64,000 bases of DNA from Deinococcus alpinitundrae (GTDB lineage Bacteria; Deinococcota; Deinococci; Deinococcales; Deinococcaceae). How positions within the stretch are numbered: the stretch's first letter is position 1; the number at the start of each line of letters is the position of its first letter. The notes beneath the pieces were generated by a model. The model had not been told where the DNA came from and did no database searches. It saw only the letters and a list, made by a program, of their open reading frames with translations. Positions 39,361-46,718 of the stretch are shown one piece after another. Where the stretch lies: positions 124,001 through 188,000 of the forward strand of contig NZ_WXZL01000007.1 of NCBI RefSeq assembly GCF_009982895.1. Reading direction: 5' to 3'. The position numbers and the translations under genes were made by a program.

Positions 39361-39498
39361 ATGAACACGAACACCCGCGAGAGCAAAGAGGCGAAGGCGA
39401 ACTGGCGAGCATGGCACGGCATCCGGAAGTTTTACCTGCTTAGACAGGTGCGGGGAAGAACACTGATTTGTGGGCTCCTAAAGGAACTACTGAGCTAG
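39361..39498 (+). CDS. Small basic protein, 45 residues
   Basis: ATG 39361 with GGAG 4 bases upstream; stop TAG 39498. Basic and helical (RESKEAKANWRAWHGIRKFY). Divergent from the XRE gene across the palindrome. No family recognised; moderate doubt that it is translated. Confidence 0.4.
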   Translation: MNTNTRESKEAKANWRAWHGIRKFYLLRQVRGRTLICGLLKELLS

Positions 39499-39500
39499 TT

Positions 39501-39785
39501 TTACGGGCTGTTCTTGCGGGACTCCTGCTCATTGATTGAAGGCGTCGCAAGGTCTACCAACTCTTTAAGCATCGCGTAGGAGAAATGCCTAGCCTGCTTC
39601 GTTTTGAACTTATGTCCCTCAATCTCCCCACACAAGTACCGCTGCTGTGAAGTATCAACCCACGCGGTCACGATCACGCCTTTACCCAACAAGAATTCAA
39701 GTGAGGTGAATTCATCAGGCTTGCCGCCGCTTTGCTCAGTAAGTTCTTGGCGCAACTGCTCCATGCGGATTTCCGATTCACTCAT
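39501..39785 (-). CDS. Cassette protein, paralogue A (94 residues)
   Basis: ATG 39785 with TACTCT (39791-39796) 5 bases upstream, leaderless. Contains LEFLLGKGVIVTAWVDTSQQ, RYLCGEIEGHKFKTKQ and FSYAMLKELVDLATPSI. The same pattern appears in the next gene (39865-40134), so the two are paralogues. No known family recognised. The upstream in-frame extension to 39851 is not supported. Confidence 0.55.
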   Translation of the reverse strand: MSESEIRMEQLRQELTEQSGGKPDEFTSLEFLLGKGVIVTAWVDTSQQRYLCGEIEGHKFKTKQARHFSYAMLKELVDLATPSINEQESRKNSP

Positions 39786-39864
39786 CCCCCAGAGTACTTC
39801 AAGATGCATAAGCCACAGACCTGCTCCCGCCAGTGGCCCAAAACGATCCATCCAACCAAGTCGG

Positions 39865-40134
39865 TCAGTTCCTGCGAGCGTTGACGAGTGGCAGCGTGAG
39901 GTTTTGCAACTCCACGGTCATGGCAAACGTAATTTCTCGTTGAAGCTGCGTTTCGACCATCTCCCCATCAAGTTCCGCCCGTAGTTGATAGCGCATCTGA
40001 TCATCAGCCCAGCACGTCACCCGTACGCCCCAAGCCTCTAAAGCGTTGAGCGCGGTCAGTGATAAGGCGTTGCCGCCGTCAAACCCGGTGAGCTGTTGTC
40101 TCACAGTGCCCATATCAATTTGCCACTTGTCCAT
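39865..40134 (-). CDS. Cassette protein, paralogue B (89 residues)
   Basis: ATG 40134 with TAGTCT (40140-40145) 5 bases upstream. Matches paralogue A over GG-x-LTALNALEAWGVRVTCWADD, MRYQLRAELDGEMVETQ and TFAMTVELQNLTLPLV. The plus-strand sequence next to its promoter has the AGGAGG of the cassette junction but no intact terS-like frame. Unknown function. Confidence 0.55.
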   Translation of the reverse strand: MDKWQIDMGTVRQQLTGFDGGNALSLTALNALEAWGVRVTCWADDQMRYQLRAELDGEMVETQLQREITFAMTVELQNLTLPLVNARRN

Positions 40135-40212
40135 TCCCCAGACTACCAAAGGAGGCGACCGCATCTGTGACCTGAATGGTTCAACCTGCCTGCATTACGG
40201 GAACTCATGGCT

Positions 40213-40228
40213 GTGACACTTTTGTCAC
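40213..40228. promoter_or_regulatory. Inverted repeat upstream of the 67-residue gene
   Basis: Perfect GTGACA / TGTCAC arms with a 4-base centre, 10 bases before the TAAAGT box. Candidate operator. Confidence 0.4.
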
Positions 40229-40254
40229 CATGACCCGTTAAAGTACGAAGTGCC

Positions 40255-40458
40255 ATGACTCACCTTCAACTTGAGGAACTTGTTTCTTACTTTTTCTATC
40301 GCCAGCCTCAAAATGAAAAACAATTCACCCAGTTGGATTTCCTCCGGCTGGTGGAGGAAATCGGGTTAGAGACTGCGAACGAGTTTCGGGTCGTGATCGC
40401 TCGCGAGATTGCTGAAGGTCATAGCCCGCACGTGATCCAAGCTCTGCTGGCTGCGTAA
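40255..40458 (+). CDS. Hypothetical protein, 67 residues
   Basis: ATG 40255 with TAAAGT (40239-40244) 10 bases upstream. Acidic helical protein (LVEEIGLETANEFRVVIARE). No family recognised. Followed by a terminator, so it is a self-contained unit with its own promoter and operator-like repeat. Confidence 0.55.
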   Translation: MTHLQLEELVSYFFYRQPQNEKQFTQLDFLRLVEEIGLETANEFRVVIAREIAEGHSPHVIQALLAA

Positions 40459-40476
40459 ACCCAATTCGCTTGTCCA

Positions 40477-40502
40477 ACCGTCCTGAAGAGGGCGGTTTTT
40501 GT
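40477..40502 (+). terminator. Rho-independent terminator
   Basis: Stem ACCGTCC / GGGCGGT (one G-U pair), 6-base loop, then TTTTTG. Confidence 0.7.
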
Positions 40503-40507
40503 TGCCC

Positions 40508-40621
40508 CAGGAGGTGACCGCACCCATGCCCGACGCCAACCCGAAGATCGCTGAGGAGCTGGGCGCGGCCCTCCAACCTCGCCACCGCAGGTTCGTCGAG
40601 CGTAACGAAAGAGCGCATTAA
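40508..40621 (+). repeat. Cassette junction repeat, copy 2, with terS-like leader (40526-40621)
   Basis: AGGAGGTGACCGCACCCATG then a 31-codon frame MPDANPKIAEELGAAL ... HRRFVERNERAH ending at TAA 40621. Close to copy 1 and nearly identical upstream to copy 4. Here no reverse-strand gene adjoins; the unit follows a terminator. Confidence 0.6.
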
Positions 40622-40666
40622 AGAACCCTGCACCGCGACTCGGGGCGCAGTTGCTACCGTTTCTGG

Positions 40667-41002
40667 GTGCAGACCATGACGATTGACGCCCGGAAGTTCA
40701 AAGACCCCCGCCTCCTCGATCTACAGGAACTGCTTTGGGATAAAGACATCGAGAAAGCGCTGATGCTCAGCGACCCCGAGCGTTCGGATCCGGGCCAATC
40801 GAATGCCGACTTCATACGCGAGGCCGCTGAGCAACTGGGCCTTGATCCTCACAGCAGCCTGAGCGTGATCGAATCAGCCCTGGAAGAAGAGTGGCACAGC
40901 AAACTCGTGGTGATCTGGTTGGACCACACTGACATTGTGTACATCCCGACCGATCACTTCGCCGACTTCGAGCCCTACGGCGGCGAGATCACCGAAGCGT
41001 AA
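40667..41002 (+). CDS. Hypothetical protein, 111 residues
   Basis: GTG 40667 with TACCGT (40655-40660) 6 bases upstream; an ATG at 40676 is an alternative. Acidic protein: [40 protein letters not shown]. No family recognised; immunity-protein-like acidity is noted but not evidence of function. Confidence 0.55.
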   Translation: MQTMTIDARKFKDPRLLDLQELLWDKDIEKALMLSDPERSDPGQSNADFIREAAEQLGLDPHSSLSVIESALEEEWHSKLVVIWLDHTDIVYIPTDHFADFEPYGGEITEA

Positions 41003-41196
41003 CCTTCCAGCCGTGCCCCGGCGCTGAGCCGAGGGCCGCGCTCGAGATGTTCCCTCGCCTTGCCCTGAGGATAAATAGAAGGATAAGGCTGAGTGTAGGA
41101 ACGCCCCTCCTTCGCTTCAGCTCCAAACCACTCAAAATCGGCACACTACAGCTCGAAACGCGCCGTAGTCCTAGTCGCTGTTTGGAGGATCCCCTT

Positions 41197-42090
41197 ATGA
41201 GTGAAAACGACTTTGTCCGCCTTTCCGATCTGACCCGTGATCAGAGCTATGACACCAGCGCCGAAGGTGTCTACGATCCAACTGGTGATACCGCCTACGG
41301 CACTAACGGCGAGCGAATCGGCACCGTTCGAGACGCCTTAGTAGAGTACGACACGGGCCTCATCCGCTACTTTCTGATTGACGCCAATTCCAAGCAAGTC
41401 CTGATTCCAGTCGGTAACGCCCGAATCGATGACCAGGGGGTGTATTTCGATCAGCTCACCACCGAACAGGTGGGGCGGATGCAGACCTACAGCTTCGAAG
41501 AGGGCTACGGTCCAGCAGCGCAGGAAGCAGACGAGCGCGTGCTGCGTGGAGCGCAGACGACTGAAGCAAGCGGGGAACGCGTTCTTCATGCTGCCCAGAC
41601 CAATGTGCAGGCCACATCACCCGACATTCAGGATGAGGCCCAGACCAGCTACCGTGAGCAAGCACTGCGTACGCCAGACAAATTGCGGCTCCTCGAAGAG
41701 CGCTTGGTGGTGAACAAAGACCGCTTTGTGGCTGGCAGTATCGAGATCAGCAAGCACGTCGAAACCCGCCAGGAGCAGGTCAATGTGGCTTTGCAGCGTG
41801 AGGAGGTTGTCATCGAGCGTCATCCGGTCGCTGAGACTCGCGTTGCTGCTGAGGGCGTGGTGCTGGGCTCAGCAAGTGAGACGATTCAGGTGGATCTCGA
41901 AGCTGAGCGTGCCAAGATCGGGAAGGAAGCGTACGTTACGGAAGAGATCGGATTGGGCAAGCGCACCGTGACGGAAAACCAGACAGTGACGGAAACCGTC
42001 GGCCGAGAGGTTCTGGACGTGACGAAGACGGGCGAAGTTCGTGTGGAAGGCGATCAGACTTCCATGACCAATCCCAAAACGACTTCCTAA
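41197..42090 (+). CDS. PRC-barrel plus DUF2382 stress-response protein (YsnF/AvaK-like)
   Basis: 297 residues from ATG 41197 with GGAGG upstream. A PRC-barrel ([32 protein letters not shown], about 35-90), an Ala/Gln-rich linker, then DUF2382 (about 165-280) with [40 protein letters not shown] and [16 protein letters not shown] segments. Proteins of this type are common in Deinococcus chromosomes and linked to general stress. Here it is cargo inside the prophage. Confidence 0.82.
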   Translation: MSENDFVRLSDLTRDQSYDTSAEGVYDPTGDTAYGTNGERIGTVRDALVEYDTGLIRYFLIDANSKQVLIPVGNARIDDQGVYFDQLTTEQVGRMQTYSFEEGYGPAAQEADERVLRGAQTTEASGERVLHAAQTNVQATSPDIQDEAQTSYREQALRTPDKLRLLEERLVVNKDRFVAGSIEISKHVETRQEQVNVALQREEVVIERHPVAETRVAAEGVVLGSASETIQVDLEAERAKIGKEAYVTEEIGLGKRTVTENQTVTETVGREVLDVTKTGEVRVEGDQTSMTNPKTTS

Positions 42091-42249
42091 CGTCTTAAGT
42101 AGCGGCTGCTCCTTCTTTCCTCAGCAGGTATTGAACGAGGAGTCACCCAGTCCTGAGAGAGCTTAGCGTCCGCTGAGTGTGGAGATGAATGACATATTGA
42201 TCACCACGCTCAGCATTTGTGATCCTTAATGAGCCTGCGCACTGAACTG

Positions 42250-42276
42250 GCCCTCGCTTGCCTGCGGGGGCTTTTT
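42250..42276 (+). terminator. Rho-independent terminator
   Basis: Stem GCCCTCGC / GCGGGGGC (one G-U pair), 6-base loop, then TTTTT. The gap 42,091-42,249 before it shows no gene. Confidence 0.7.
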
Positions 42277-42353
42277 CAAGTAGTGAGGGGAAACACGCCG
42301 CCAAAGTTGAACACCCGTGCCCCGGCGTGGAATTATTCGCTGAAGATTTGCCA

Positions 42354-42484
42354 CATCCTTACCCTACTCCTAGGAGGTGACCCCGCCCATGACCGACGCC
42401 AATCAAGAAACCGCTGAGGAGCTGGGCGCGGCCCTCGCCACAAAAGAAAATGATTTAAGCAGCTTGGGAGGAATGAGGAGCTGA
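42354..42484 (+). repeat. Cassette junction repeat, copy 3, with terS-like leader (42389-42484)
   Basis: Reverse-strand ATG at 42356 (only 7 codons, MWQIFSE, then stop), CCTT, ACCCTA (reverse -10), CTCCT, AGGAGGTGACC, then plus-strand ATG 42389 and MTDANQETAEELGAALATKE ending at 42484. The reverse gene here is a stub, consistent with a deleted cassette gene. Confidence 0.6.
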
Positions 42485-42486
42485 AA

Positions 42487-42786
42487 CTAAGTCTCTTTAG
42501 GTGCGACATCAATGAGGGGCTGAAGTAAAAAATACGCTCTTGAGGTATTTAGAAGAAAAAGACGCGCTGACTCTCTTTTGATGGAAATATCTCTAAAATC
42601 TTCTATTTTCTGCCGAGCCAGTTCATGATCTTCTTCTTTGGGCCTTCCTACGCGAGAATCTTTCGCAACAACTTCTCGATTTGTTTCATCAACCTCGAAC
42701 CGTACGCCTAACGCTTGGAGTTCGTTGAGTTTCTCGACGGTGTATTCGTCAACGCTTAGCAGATTCATCAGTTTGATGTTTTCCAT
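42487..42786 (-). CDS. Cassette protein, possible paralogue C (99 residues)
   Basis: ATG 42786 with TAGGGT (42792-42797) 5 bases upstream. YTVEKLNELQALGVRFEVDE resembles the central part of paralogues A and B. The rest is charged (VGRPKEEDHELARQKIEDFR). AT-richer than the surrounding phage genes, suggesting separate origin. Function unknown. Confidence 0.55.
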   Translation of the reverse strand: MENIKLMNLLSVDEYTVEKLNELQALGVRFEVDETNREVVAKDSRVGRPKEEDHELARQKIEDFRDISIKRESARLFLLNTSRAYFLLQPLIDVAPKET

Positions 42787-42791
42787 CCCCC

Positions 42792-42948
42792 ACCCTACTC
42801 CCAGGAGGTGACCGCGCCCATGACCGATACTTCACCCAAACACAAGACTGCCGAGGAGCTGGGCGCGGCCCTCGCTTCGAAGCACCGGCAGTTTGACGAC
42901 ATCGATCTCAAGTACAGTTCCACCCACTGCGAAGGCTTGTGCGTGTGA
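42792..42948 (+). repeat. Cassette junction repeat, copy 4, with terS-like leader (42820-42948)
   Basis: ACCCTA (reverse -10 of the neighbouring gene), CTCCC, AGGAGGTGACCGCGCCCATG, then a 42-codon frame MTDTSPKHKTAEELGAAL ... KHRQFDD ending at TGA 42948. The upstream 30 bases are nearly identical to copy 3. Confidence 0.6.
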
Positions 42949-43016
42949 CGCCACCGTGACAGCTCGCCGGTACGCTGGTGTTATCCAAACAATCAACCGA
43001 GTGAAGTTGACGGTAT

Positions 43017-43040
43017 CCCCCGCGATTGTGGGGGCTTTTT
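43017..43040 (+). terminator. Rho-independent terminator
   Basis: Stem CCCCCGC / GTGGGGG (one G-U pair), 4-base loop, then TTTTT. A TACGCT box at 42971 could drive a transcript of about 60 bases ending here, possibly a small RNA. The following 43,041-43,308 stretch is AT-rich and holds only the promoter region of the next gene. Confidence 0.6.
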
Positions 43041-43308
43041 CGTGGCTGACCACTGCATCATCGCTCATCCAACGCAACGTCCTGCTGTGCACCTTCGACA
43101 CGAAGCCTGAACTTCTGTGTCAGAACAGCCGTTCATTCATTAACGTTAGATAAAATTCCAAAACAATTTCAAAATGAACCTTCCTGAAAGCAGCTACGTA
43201 TCTCTAAATAAGACCGGTCAAGAAATTTTATAAAGCCTATCCAAATGTCAGACACCCATTCAAAGCTGTCGAAAGAGACGCAGCTTTGGCGTCAGGAGGC
43301 CTCATCGT

Positions 43309-44481
43309 ATGATTTTCCCCAGTTCATCCAGAATGTTGCTCGCCAGTTTGGCGCTCACAGCTTCCAGCAGCTTGGCCCAGAATGCCAGTGACATCACGCC
43401 GCCGCCCTCAGCCATTGGCTCAAATATCAGCCAGGATTATCAGGGACCAGCGCCCTCCAGCTTTCAGAAAGAACTCGTCGGGCCCCTGCTACTGCTCAGG
43501 GCGGGCAAAGTCAGCAGTGACGGCAAGAGCGTGACGTTGCCGCTCTACAAAGGCCAGATGAAAGATGGTCGCTCGGTGTGGTACATCCTGACCGACACCG
43601 ACGATCAGGGCAACGCCAACGCGCTGGGCCTCAACTACTCGTCCAAACTCACCTACGGCAATACGGCACGCTCAGCCCGTCCCGCCAAACTGGAAAAAGA
43701 CGGCAGCTTGACCTTTTCACGCGGCACCGTGAATTTTGCGCCCAAGCACGCCGTTACCCCTGGCGACGCTCCGGATTTCTTTCCGCCCAAAGCGTTTCAG
43801 CCTGGCGGCGTCGGGGACCGTGATTACAGCCCGATCATTTCGATCACCAACGCGGGTGGCCACATCTACAACGCGCCGATTGTGGCTTTCAACGTCAGTG
43901 CCGCGCAGATCAACAACTGTGATGGCGGCGTCAACCATGACCTTGTGCATGACAAAGTGCTGAAGATTTGCCCCGACGACCAGACTGTGACGCTGGCCCT
44001 GACGCCAGGTTTCAGCTTTGGCAAACCGGTCTCGTACCTGAGCATGGAAGCCAGTGACCCTGCCGTGGCGTCCATTGAGAATGTGACCCTTGCGCCGGGG
44101 CTGCAAGACACCCTGGTGGGCCGAGACGACGGGGCGTTCAGCGCAGTAGAGCGCCTCTTTACCACCGTCAACGGGCCGATGGGCTTGGACAACCCACAGC
44201 GCCAGGGTCTCAACAGCGCGCTGGGCGACAAGGCTCCGGACGGTCCCCTCAATGTTCTCGGCGGCATTCCGACCGTCGCTACCGATTACAGCCCGCTGTG
44301 GGACGTGAATGTGGGCGTCTGGACGGCGGACGCGGTGAACAAAGGCTACCGCTCACGCATCATCGACGAGTTCCAATACCTCTCGCTGGTGCAGAAAGGC
44401 TTCATTACCGGCCCTGGCGGCACGAAGTTCGGCTCCAGCGGCGTGGTCGTCAATTGTCCCATCGTGATGCGCATGCTGTAG
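43309..44481 (+). CDS. Secreted protein of unknown function, 390 residues
   Basis: ATG 43309 with GGAGG 9 bases upstream. N-terminal signal peptide (MLLASLALTASSSLAQ, cleavage near residue 24). The mature part is beta-rich with WYILTDTDDQGNANALGLNY, APIVAFNVSAAQINNC and WTADAVNKGY; two cysteines (CDGG, CPDD) may form a disulphide. No enzyme motif seen. It lies between an AT-rich upstream region and a terminator, just before the packaging genes: a cargo (lysogenic conversion) gene exported by the host. Confidence 0.72.
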   Translation: MIFPSSSRMLLASLALTASSSLAQNASDITPPPSAIGSNISQDYQGPAPSSFQKELVGPLLLLRAGKVSSDGKSVTLPLYKGQMKDGRSVWYILTDTDDQGNANALGLNYSSKLTYGNTARSARPAKLEKDGSLTFSRGTVNFAPKHAVTPGDAPDFFPPKAFQPGGVGDRDYSPIISITNAGGHIYNAPIVAFNVSAAQINNCDGGVNHDLVHDKVLKICPDDQTVTLALTPGFSFGKPVSYLSMEASDPAVASIENVTLAPGLQDTLVGRDDGAFSAVERLFTTVNGPMGLDNPQRQGLNSALGDKAPDGPLNVLGGIPTVATDYSPLWDVNVGVWTADAVNKGYRSRIIDEFQYLSLVQKGFITGPGGTKFGSSGVVVNCPIVMRML

Positions 44482-44524
44482 GCCGTATTTTTCAGGAGCT
44501 GCATCTTTTACTAGCAGCGCCCCC

Positions 44525-44559
44525 AGCCCCAGCACCCGCAGACGCGAGGCTGGGGCTTT
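44525..44559 (+). terminator. Terminator-like hairpin after the secreted protein gene
   Basis: Stem AGCCCCAG / CTGGGGCT with a 15-base loop and a short T run (TTTG). It separates cargo from the packaging operon. Confidence 0.55.
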
Positions 44560-44583
44560 GCCATGCACGAAGGAGGTGAAATC

Positions 44584-45354
44584 GTGCCAGAAGTCGACCA
44601 GCCCAAAACCTACAAACAGCTCCTGGCCGACCTCACCGGTAAGCAGCGACAATTCGTCAAGTACTACGTTCAGGAGCCGAACGCCACCAAAGCCGCGAAA
44701 AAGGCCGGCTACAGCGAGGAAACGGCTTACTCGATCGGCAGCGAAAACCTGAGAAAACCTGAGATCCTCGCGACTATCGAAGCTGGCTTCGAGCAGACGA
44801 TGGGGAAACACGAGGTCCGGGCCCGGACAGCCGAGGTGGCCGCCGCGACCGTCGAGGATTTTCTGAGCATCGAGCGCGTGCCGTACACCGATCCGGTCTA
44901 CATGGATGCCGAAGACGCGATCGACCTCATTCAGGACAAGATCGTCTATTACGGCGAGGAACTCGACAGCGCCAGCGTGGAGCGCGGCGACTGGATCGCC
45001 CAGGAACTTAAGCGCCTGCGCCGGCTGGAGAAGCGCTGCAACCGGGTGATGCAGAAAGCCGATGCCGGCGACCCGGAAAAAGAGCCCAGTACCGAGATGC
45101 TCATCGATGTCGAGTGGAAAGAACGCACCGTCGTCAGGATCGACCTGGAGAAGGCGCGCGACGCCGGGAAGCTCCACCTCATCAAGAAGATGAAGGAGAC
45201 GAAGTTCGGGCTGGAAATCGAGCTGCATGATGCGGCTTCGGCGCGCGAGCTGCTCGGGAAGCACTACCGGCTGTGGGGTGACCGGCTCTCCCTGGAGAAC
45301 CCGGACGGCACGCCACTCAAATTCCTGGTGGGCATTCCAGAGGACGCCCTGTGA
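44584..45354 (+). CDS. terS: Terminase small subunit
   Basis: 256 residues from GTG 44584, placed by the ideal SD AGGAGGTGAA; an ATG at 44563 is before the SD. Begins VPEVDQPKTYKQLLADL, then the HTH region QRQFVKYYVQEPNATKAAKK and AGYSEETAYSIGSENLRKPE typical of TerS, and a long charged C-terminal part. It recognises phage DNA for packaging. The next gene overlaps by 4 bases. Confidence 0.87.
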   Translation: MPEVDQPKTYKQLLADLTGKQRQFVKYYVQEPNATKAAKKAGYSEETAYSIGSENLRKPEILATIEAGFEQTMGKHEVRARTAEVAAATVEDFLSIERVPYTDPVYMDAEDAIDLIQDKIVYYGEELDSASVERGDWIAQELKRLRRLEKRCNRVMQKADAGDPEKEPSTEMLIDVEWKERTVVRIDLEKARDAGKLHLIKKMKETKFGLEIELHDAASARELLGKHYRLWGDRLSLENPDGTPLKFLVGIPEDAL

Positions 45355-46715
45355 CCGCCCTACAAGAGCCGCTTCCCGCTGGAGCACTGCTCTACGAACC
45401 GCTCGGTGCGGCCCGCGAACTGTTCTTCGCGCGCGATGCGGAGGTGGTGCTCGATGGCCCGGCCGGCACTGGGAAATCGAGAGGCATCCTGGAGAAGCTC
45501 AACGCCCTGGCGCTGAAATACCCCGGCATGCGGGCGCTGATCGTCCGCAAAACGCGGGCCAGCCTGACCGACACCACCCTCGTCACCTGGGAAGAGCATG
45601 TCCACCCCGGCTGCGACACCACCAATCAGCAGCGCCGGGTCAGGCAGTCCTACACGTATCCCAACGGTTCCGAAATCGTCGTGGGCGGCATGGATAAGTC
45701 CATCAAGATCATGTCCAGCGAATACGACATCATCTGCGCTTTCGAGGCGACCGAGTTCTACGAAGAGGACTGGGAAGCCATGACCACCCGCCTGCGCAAC
45801 GGCGTGATGCCGTACCAGCAGCTGCTGGGTGACTGCAACCCGGGTGCACCAGGGCACTGGCTGAACGTGCGGATGAAGCGTGGCCAGGCCCGCCGCATCC
45901 TCTGCCAGCACGAGGACAACCCACGACTCTTCGACCGGCAGGGAAAACTCACGGGTTACGGCCAGGACTACATCTCCAAACTCGACAACCTCACCGGCGT
46001 GCGTTACCAGCGCTTGCGTAAAGGCCAGTGGGTGGCCGCTGAAGGCATGGTCTACAGCGACTGGGACGACAAGCTGAACCTGGTTGAGTTTTTCGACCCG
46101 CCGAGTGCCTGGAGCAAGATCCGGGTGGTGGACTTCGGGTATACCAACCCCTTCGTCTGCCAGTGGTGGGCCATCGACCCGGACGGGCGAATGTTCCTGT
46201 ACCGCGAAATCTACTTCACCCACCGCCTGGTCGAAGACCACGCCGCCCAGATCCGGGAACTGAGCGGCAGCGAGCGCTACGAGGCGACCATCTGCGATCA
46301 CGACGCGGAAGACCGCGCCACGCTGGAGCGGTACCTGCGCTGCTCGACCCTCCCGGCCTACAAGGCGGTGACGACCGGCATCCAAGCGGTTGAAGGCCGC
46401 ATCCGCCCCGCGAAAGACGGCAAGCCCAGGTTGACCATCATGCGCGGCGTCCTGGTCGAGACCGACGTGGACCTGGTGGAAGCCAAGAAGCCCACCAACA
46501 CCTACGACGAGCTGCCCGGCTACGTCTACCCGACCTCGAAAGCGGGCGTCACGGAGAAAGAAGCGCCGGTCAAACGTGACGATCACGGAATGGACACGAT
46601 GAGGTACGCCTGCGCGTATGTCGACCAGCTCGGTGAACGGAAGCCGGCACGGACGGCAGGTGACGCTATGGCTGCCATGCAAGCCGTTCTGTCCGTCCTA
46701 CCTGCAAGGAGGTGA
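45351..46715 (+). CDS. terL: Terminase large subunit
   Basis: 454 residues. ATPase part with Walker A LDGPAGTGKSRG (about residue 32) and a Walker B-like IICAFEATEFYEED; the C-terminal RNase H-like nuclease part has VVDFGYTNPFVCQWWAI and CDHDAEDR acidic residues. Cuts and pumps phage DNA into capsids. Resembles the PBSX/Terminase_3-6 group. Confidence 0.92.
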   Translation: MTALQEPLPAGALLYEPLGAARELFFARDAEVVLDGPAGTGKSRGILEKLNALALKYPGMRALIVRKTRASLTDTTLVTWEEHVHPGCDTTNQQRRVRQSYTYPNGSEIVVGGMDKSIKIMSSEYDIICAFEATEFYEEDWEAMTTRLRNGVMPYQQLLGDCNPGAPGHWLNVRMKRGQARRILCQHEDNPRLFDRQGKLTGYGQDYISKLDNLTGVRYQRLRKGQWVAAEGMVYSDWDDKLNLVEFFDPPSAWSKIRVVDFGYTNPFVCQWWAIDPDGRMFLYREIYFTHRLVEDHAAQIRELSGSERYEATICDHDAEDRATLERYLRCSTLPAYKAVTTGIQAVEGRIRPAKDGKPRLTIMRGVLVETDVDLVEAKKPTNTYDELPGYVYPTSKAGVTEKEAPVKRDDHGMDTMRYACAYVDQLGERKPARTAGDAMAAMQAVLSVLPARR

Positions 46716-46718
46716 TCT

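Noticed and set aside
42961..43040. A definite small RNA gene
   Set aside because: A TACGCT box and a terminator frame about 60 bases, but there is no other support; mentioned only under the terminator.
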